In this document: in pieces, positions 5,701 to 9,017 of the stretch
Layout of the letters: each line of letters starts with the position of its first letter
Position numbering within the stretch: position 1 is the stretch's first letter
DNA from: an uncultured Clostridia bacterium
GTDB lineage: Bacteria > Bacillota > Clostridia > UBA1381
DNA length: 9,017 bases
Direction of reading: 5' to 3'
NCBI GenBank assembly: GCA_944391255.1
Contig: CALXSW010000056.1
Location: 1-9,017 of the forward strand
Made by a program: the position numbers and the translations under genes
Notes under the pieces: model-generated
The model's input: the letters and a program-made list of their open reading frames with translations, nothing else
Databases searched by the model: none
Told to the model about the DNA's origin: nothing

Positions 5701-7080
5701 ATGAAACAGGTTCCAATCACATTATTGACAGGTTATCTCGGTGCTGGAAAAACAACGCTGATGAATCATATACTTTCAAATCAGGAGGGATACAGAGTAG
5801 CCGTTATCGTAAACGATATAGGCGAGGTAAATATAGACTCTGATCTCATTGCAAGAGGCGGAATAGTTCAGGAAGAGGATTCAAGCCTTGTACCGCTGCA
5901 GAACGGCTGTATATGCTGTTCACTCAAGATGGATCTTATAAAGCAGATAGCGGAGCTGGCGCAGTCGGGAAAATTCGACTATATATTGATAGAGGCGAGC
6001 GGAATATGCGAGCCTATGCCTATAGTACAGTCTATAGCGTTGCTTGACGGTTCAATGCCTGATTCAGATGTACCAGCGCTTGTAAGGCTTGACGGTGTAG
6101 TAAGCGTTGTAGACGCGCTCAGACTTGTTGATGAGTTTGGCAGTGGACACAAGCTTATCGAGGATACAGATGAAACAGATATAGAAAATCTTATAGTACA
6201 GCAGATAGAGTTCTGTTCTACTATAATAATTAATAAGGTGGATGAGGTTTCACCGGAGGATCTCGCTAAGGTAAAAGCTGTAGTTAGAGCTCTTCAGCCA
6301 AAGGCAAAGATAATAGAAACAAATTATGCGAAGGTAAATCTCAAGGATGTTTTTGATACAAAGCAGTTTGATTATGAGAAGACATTTACTTCAGCAGGAT
6401 GGATAACAGAATTTGAAGAGTTTGATGAAAAGAGAAAGGCGGAGAATGAACATCACTGCCATCACCATGATGATGAAGAAGAACACCATTGCTGCCATCA
6501 TCATGATGAGGAGGGCGAGGAACATCACTGCTACCATCATCATGATGAGGAGGGCGAGGAACATCACTGCTGCCACCATCATGATGAGGATGGTGAGGGT
6601 CATCACTGCCACCACCATGACGATGATCACGAATGTCATCATCATCACCACGGCGACGGCGAATGCTCATGCGGTCACCACCACGGTGAAGGTCACAATC
6701 ATGGCGATGAATACGGTATAAACACATTCGTATATTACCGCAGAAAGCCGTTCAGCATGGCAAAGCTCAGAACATGGCTCAATGAGAGCTTCCCAATGAA
6801 CGTGATAAGATGTAAAGGAATAATCTGGATAGACTGCGACAACGATATGTCATTTGTGCTTGAGCAGGCGGGAAAGCAGATCCAGCTCGGAGAAAACGGC
6901 AGATGGTTTGCGTCAGCTCCAGAAAAGCAGCTCAAGCAGTTTGTTGAAAATGATCCGTCTATCATGGACAACTGGGATGAAAAGGCGGGCGACAGAATGA
7001 TCAAGCTCGTATTTATAGGCACAAAGCTGGACGAGGAAAAGATAAGCGCTGAGCTTGACGAGCTTCTTGTTGATTTCTAA
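5701..7080 (+). CDS. CobW/COG0523-family GTPase with large His/Cys-rich metal-binding insert
   Basis: G3E-family P-loop GTPase of the CobW/YjiA/ZNG1 group, thought to act as GTP-driven metal chaperones or insertases, often for zinc. The 459 residues show the Walker A motif G-Y-L-G-A-G-K-T at 11-18, the diagnostic metal-binding C-I-C-C at 70-73, E-A-S-G at 98-101, and the guanine-specificity N-K-V-D at 178-181. The C-terminal CobW_C domain runs from about residue 340. Between the domains, residues 251-334 form an insert with 36 His and 10 Cys, built from near-repeats such as H-H-C-C-H-H-H-D-E-E-G-E-E. Family members commonly have His-rich linkers here, but this one is long and unusually Cys-rich. 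Start ATG 5701 has AAAGGAG about 13 bases upstream, a long spacing. The gap to panD is 59 bases with no terminator, so it is probably in the pan operon. The client protein and metal are unknown. Confidence 0.93.
   Translation: MKQVPITLLTGYLGAGKTTLMNHILSNQEGYRVAVIVNDIGEVNIDSDLIARGGIVQEEDSSLVPLQNGCICCSLKMDLIKQIAELAQSGKFDYILIEASGICEPMPIVQSIALLDGSMPDSDVPALVRLDGVVSVVDALRLVDEFGSGHKLIEDTDETDIENLIVQQIEFCSTIIINKVDEVSPEDLAKVKAVVRALQPKAKIIETNYAKVNLKDVFDTKQFDYEKTFTSAGWITEFEEFDEKRKAENEHHCHHHDDEEEHHCCHHHDEEGEEHHCYHHHDEEGEEHHCCHHHDEDGEGHHCHHHDDDHECHHHHHGDGECSCGHHHGEGHNHGDEYGINTFVYYRRKPFSMAKLRTWLNESFPMNVIRCKGIIWIDCDNDMSFVLEQAGKQIQLGENGRWFASAPEKQLKQFVENDPSIMDNWDEKAGDRMIKLVFIGTKLDEEKISAELDELLVDF
6451..6702 (+). 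repeat. In-frame tandem repeats encoding the His/Cys-rich insert
   Basis: The insert is built from repeated units. Two 39-base units starting at 6495 and 6534 differ at only one base, and neighbours at 6459 (36 bases) and 6573 are more diverged. Each encodes about 13 residues with five His, one or two Cys and a run of Asp/Glu. After 6610 the periodicity is lost, giving way to a run of five His, then Cys-x-Cys and His-x-His. All changes keep the reading frame. Confidence 0.88.
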
Positions 7081-7841
7081 ATCAGATATCTGCAAGCTGT
7101 AAAGATAATGACAGCCAATCCGGCTATTATGATCACTGCCGGCATATACTTTCGTAGATCCGGCAGCAGATCATAGAAACTCTTTTTAGTGTATTCAGAA
7201 AGAGCATCGGCGCTGAGCGGTTCGCTGTTCATGTCGATACGCTTTATATAATAGCCAAGACTGTCATTTGCGATTATTGCGGAGCTGAATTCAAGCTGTG
7301 GCGATGCGTTGCCCTCGGTATACATGTTTGGAAATATGACATAATAAGTGTCATCGCTTATTTTATACACTTCAGATATGCCGATAACATCGGTGGCAAA
7401 ATAAGTGTCAAATCCGCCGGAATAATAGTAAAGTCCATTGCTGAAATAGTAATAATATTTTGTGAGCATATCAGCCGGAGGTTTTTCGGGTGATAAGCGG
7501 AATACGTTATATAAAACAGAATCTACAAATTCGACATCGCAGTATTTTAGAAGGGTGTCGCTGCTGTTTTCAGAAACAGGCTGATAGCCAAGCACCTTGA
7601 AGTTGTTTTTAGTGTACAGAACGTATCTTGTGAGCTTGTGTATGTCATAATCATGACAGTCATAATTCATTATATCAGCGCTCGCGCGGAGCAAAAGCAG
7701 AATGGAGTCATTTTCATTCTGAGAAAGATATACGCGCTCATATGGATAATTTTTATAATACCCGGCATTTTCAGCAGATGCCGATCCGCAAAATATGATA
7801 AAGATAAATATAAAAAAGACAAAGCGTTTTATGATAATCAC
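7077..7841 (-). CDS. Unrecognised exported protein with C-terminal membrane anchor
   Basis: I do not recognise the family. The 254-residue product begins with a basic, strongly hydrophobic signal peptide (K-R near residues 5-6, then a Phe/Ile-rich core) with a likely cleavage site after S-A-S-A (residue 23). The body is rich in Tyr and Asp, including runs of four and three Tyr around residues 128-140. The last 20-odd residues (about 233-251) form a membrane segment ending C-R-Y-L-I. The predicted layout is an extracellular domain anchored at its C-terminus. The longest frame starts at GTG 7841, but the Shine-Dalgarno-like AAGGGGTGAT overlaps that codon and would better serve a start at the ATA of codon 4, giving a classical M-K-R-F signal peptide. 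The stop codon overlaps that of the convergent GTPase gene, leaving no room for a terminator. Confidence 0.8.
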   Translation of the reverse strand: MIIIKRFVFFIFIFIIFCGSASAENAGYYKNYPYERVYLSQNENDSILLLLRASADIMNYDCHDYDIHKLTRYVLYTKNNFKVLGYQPVSENSSDTLLKYCDVEFVDSVLYNVFRLSPEKPPADMLTKYYYYFSNGLYYYSGGFDTYFATDVIGISEVYKISDDTYYVIFPNMYTEGNASPQLEFSSAIIANDSLGYYIKRIDMNSEPLSADALSEYTKKSFYDLLPDLRKYMPAVIIIAGLAVIIFTACRYLI

Positions 7842-7846
7842 CCCTT
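7837..7846 (-). promoter_or_regulatory. Shine-Dalgarno sequence overlapping the presumed GTG start
   Basis: On the minus strand this reads AAGGGGTGAT, one base short of the full AAGGAGGTGAT complement of 16S rRNA. It contains the GTG used as the start of the longest frame, which is not a workable arrangement for that codon. Eight bases after its AAGGGG core comes ATA (7830-7832). Either a rare ATA start, an upstream-independent GTG start, or loss of a former ATG would explain it. Confidence 0.5.
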
Positions 7847-7906
7847 AAATATTTTGTCCTGTTTTGACGATTTGAGCGGTGGAAATAAACAACAAAGGAG
7901 TTTAAT

Positions 7907-8446
7907 ATGCACAAGGATATTGAAAGGATCCTGTTTTCAAAGGAAGATATAGACGGGATAGTATCGGATATGGCTGAGCGTATAAATAATGATTTTGCAG
8001 GAAAGGAAATCATTGCTGTAGTCGTTTTGAAGGGAAGTATAATGTTCGGCGCGGATCTTGTGCGAAAACTGAGCGCAGATACCTCTATAGATTTTATACA
8101 AGCGTCAAGCTATGGTTTTGGTACAGATTCAACAGGTAATATCAAAATAAAGAAGGATCTGGATTTTGATATTGAGGGCAAGCATGTTCTCATCATTGAA
8201 GATATAATAGACAGCGGAAGAACACTGTCACTTTTAAAGAAAAATTTCAAGGAACGTAACGCTGCAAGCGTTAGTATCGCATCGCTTTTATCAAAGCCGT
8301 CAAGACGTGTCATAGATGTGGAGATTGAATATATAGGCGCGGAGATACCTGATGAGTTTGTGGTAGGATACGGTCTTGATTATGCGGAAAAATACAGAGG
8401 GCTGGAATATATAGGCATTTTGAAACGGGAGATCTATTCAAAATGA
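7907..8446 (+). CDS. hpt: Hypoxanthine phosphoribosyltransferase
   Basis: Purine salvage enzyme that transfers phosphoribose from PRPP to hypoxanthine (and usually guanine), making IMP or GMP in the cytoplasm. The 179 residues are the normal bacterial length. The PRPP-binding motif is plain as V-L-I-I-E-D-I-I-D-S-G-R-T at 94-106. Other landmarks are V-L-K-G-S (40-44), the flexible-loop S-S-Y-G (67-70), and the C-terminal purine-binding region with D-E-F-V-V-G-Y-G-L-D-Y. AAAGGAG sits six bases before the ATG. The 65-base gap from the divergent membrane-protein gene contains no clear sigma-A promoter (TTGACG at 7864 lacks a -10 partner), so the promoter is unresolved. The last bases overlap the start of the next gene as ATGA, indicating translational coupling. 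Confidence 0.96.
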   Translation: MHKDIERILFSKEDIDGIVSDMAERINNDFAGKEIIAVVVLKGSIMFGADLVRKLSADTSIDFIQASSYGFGTDSTGNIKIKKDLDFDIEGKHVLIIEDIIDSGRTLSLLKKNFKERNAASVSIASLLSKPSRRVIDVEIEYIGAEIPDEFVVGYGLDYAEKYRGLEYIGILKREIYSK

Positions 8447-9017
8447 GAGTGCTTCTGGCGGCAGTAAATGCAAAATATATCCATACATCTTTGAGCGTCA
8501 GATCGCTAAAAGCGTATGCAAGTGATTATGATGTAGATTTTATAGAATTTACAATAAATGAAAATCCTGGCGAGGTTTTGAAACGAATATACCGCTATGG
8601 AGCGGATATGGTGGCATTTTCATGTTACATCTGGAATATCGGTTTTATTTTAAGGATAGCAAGTTCGCTAAAAAAAATAGCTCCGAATGTAAAAATAATA
8701 TTTGGTGGTCCGGAGGTCTCGTTCGACAGTGAAATTTATATGAATAAATACAGATTTATAGATGCTGTTATACGCGGCGAGGGTGAGGAAACGCTATGCG
8801 GGCTTTTGGATAAGGGATTTCATATAGATGGTGTGACGTACCGTGATAAAGACGGAAATCTCATTAAAATGAAAGACAGAGGACCAATATGCGATCTGAA
8901 CACGATACCATTTCCATATACTGAAAATGATATACATGAAAACAGGAACAAGCTCATATATTATGAGTCAAGCAGAGGTTGTCCTTTTCGTTGCAGTTAC
9001 TGTCTTTCTTCGACAGT
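8443..9017 (+). CDS. B12-binding domain radical SAM protein, 3'-partial
   Basis: The first 191 residues of a gene that runs off the window. The N-terminus (M-R-V-L-L-A-A-V-N-A-K-Y-I-H-T-S-L) is typical of the cobalamin-binding-domain radical SAM proteins that carry a DUF4080-type C-terminus. The Rossmann-like B12-binding domain includes F-G-G-P-E-V-S near residue 92 and R-G-E-G-E-E-T, both common in this group. The radical SAM domain opens with R-G-C-P-F-R-C-S-Y-C, whose Cys 180, 184 and 187 form the C-x3-C-x2-C ligand set for the 4Fe-4S cluster. There is no D-x-H-x-x-G in the B12 domain, so cobalamin, if bound, may be base-off without a His ligand. The ATG overlaps the hpt stop (ATGA). Substrate and reaction are unknown; such enzymes fit an anaerobic lifestyle. 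Confidence 0.88.
   Translation, partial: MRVLLAAVNAKYIHTSLSVRSLKAYASDYDVDFIEFTINENPGEVLKRIYRYGADMVAFSCYIWNIGFILRIASSLKKIAPNVKIIFGGPEVSFDSEIYMNKYRFIDAVIRGEGEETLCGLLDKGFHIDGVTYRDKDGNLIKMKDRGPICDLNTIPFPYTENDIHENRNKLIYYESSRGCPFRCSYCLSST

Noticed and set aside
6386..6727. Long open frames on the minus strand and in another plus frame over the His-rich insert
   Set aside because: They are low-complexity by-products of CAT/CAC and GAT/GAG repeats in the GTPase gene and have no ribosome binding sites.
7788..7800. Lipoprotein signal at the Cys of the exported protein (F-I-I-F-C-G)
   Set aside because: The residue before Cys is Phe, which does not fit a lipobox; a standard signal peptidase site after S-A-S-A fits better.

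Overview
The window looks like a chromosomal piece of a low-to-moderate GC Firmicute, most likely an anaerobic member of the class Clostridia. Supporting signs are a spoVG gene, strong AGGAGG-type ribosome binding sites, sigma-A promoters of TTGACA/TATAAT type, frequent ATA and AGA codons, and a B12-binding radical SAM gene. I cannot place it to genus. Nothing in it looks like phage, plasmid, transposase or CRISPR.

Layout. (1) Positions 2-910 hold the 3' part of an unrecognised, very acidic, cysteine-free protein built on a repeated S-L-W-N motif. (2) Positions 911-1308 have no gene. They contain two diverged, tandemly placed copies of a small hairpin-rich repeat element (907-1106 and 1103-1246), then a 13-bp-stem terminator that can serve both strands. 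(3) murC (peptidoglycan precursor synthesis) lies on the minus strand at 1309-2691. It is divergent from spoVG (3013-3291, plus strand); the 321-base AT-rich gap between them holds a promoter for each. (4) spoVG ends in a clear intrinsic terminator. (5) A strong extended -10 promoter at 3424-3452 then drives panB-panC-panD, the genes for pantothenate (vitamin B5, coenzyme A precursor) synthesis. They are followed without a visible terminator by a CobW/COG0523-family GTPase with a very large His/Cys-rich metal-binding insert. The panB leader can fold and may be regulatory. (6) A minus-strand gene for an unrecognised protein with a signal peptide and a C-terminal membrane anchor converges on, and overlaps by a few bases, the GTPase gene. 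Its start codon is doubtful. (7) hpt (hypoxanthine phosphoribosyltransferase) follows on the plus strand and overlaps, as ATGA, a B12-binding radical SAM gene that runs off the window.

How the genes fit together. Most are housekeeping: cell wall (murC), the RNA-binding/developmental regulator SpoVG, vitamin B5 (panBCD) and purine salvage (hpt). PanB and PanC make pantoate and join it to beta-alanine from PanD. The GTPase is probably co-transcribed with them, which raises the unproven idea of a link between metal supply and the pantothenate enzymes. The points most worth a second look are the SLWN repeat protein, the tandem repeat element beside it, the His/Cys-rich GTPase in the pan operon, the folded panB leader, and the possible ATA start codon of the membrane protein. 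I do not see a complete new biological system; the SLWN protein is the best candidate for undescribed biology.
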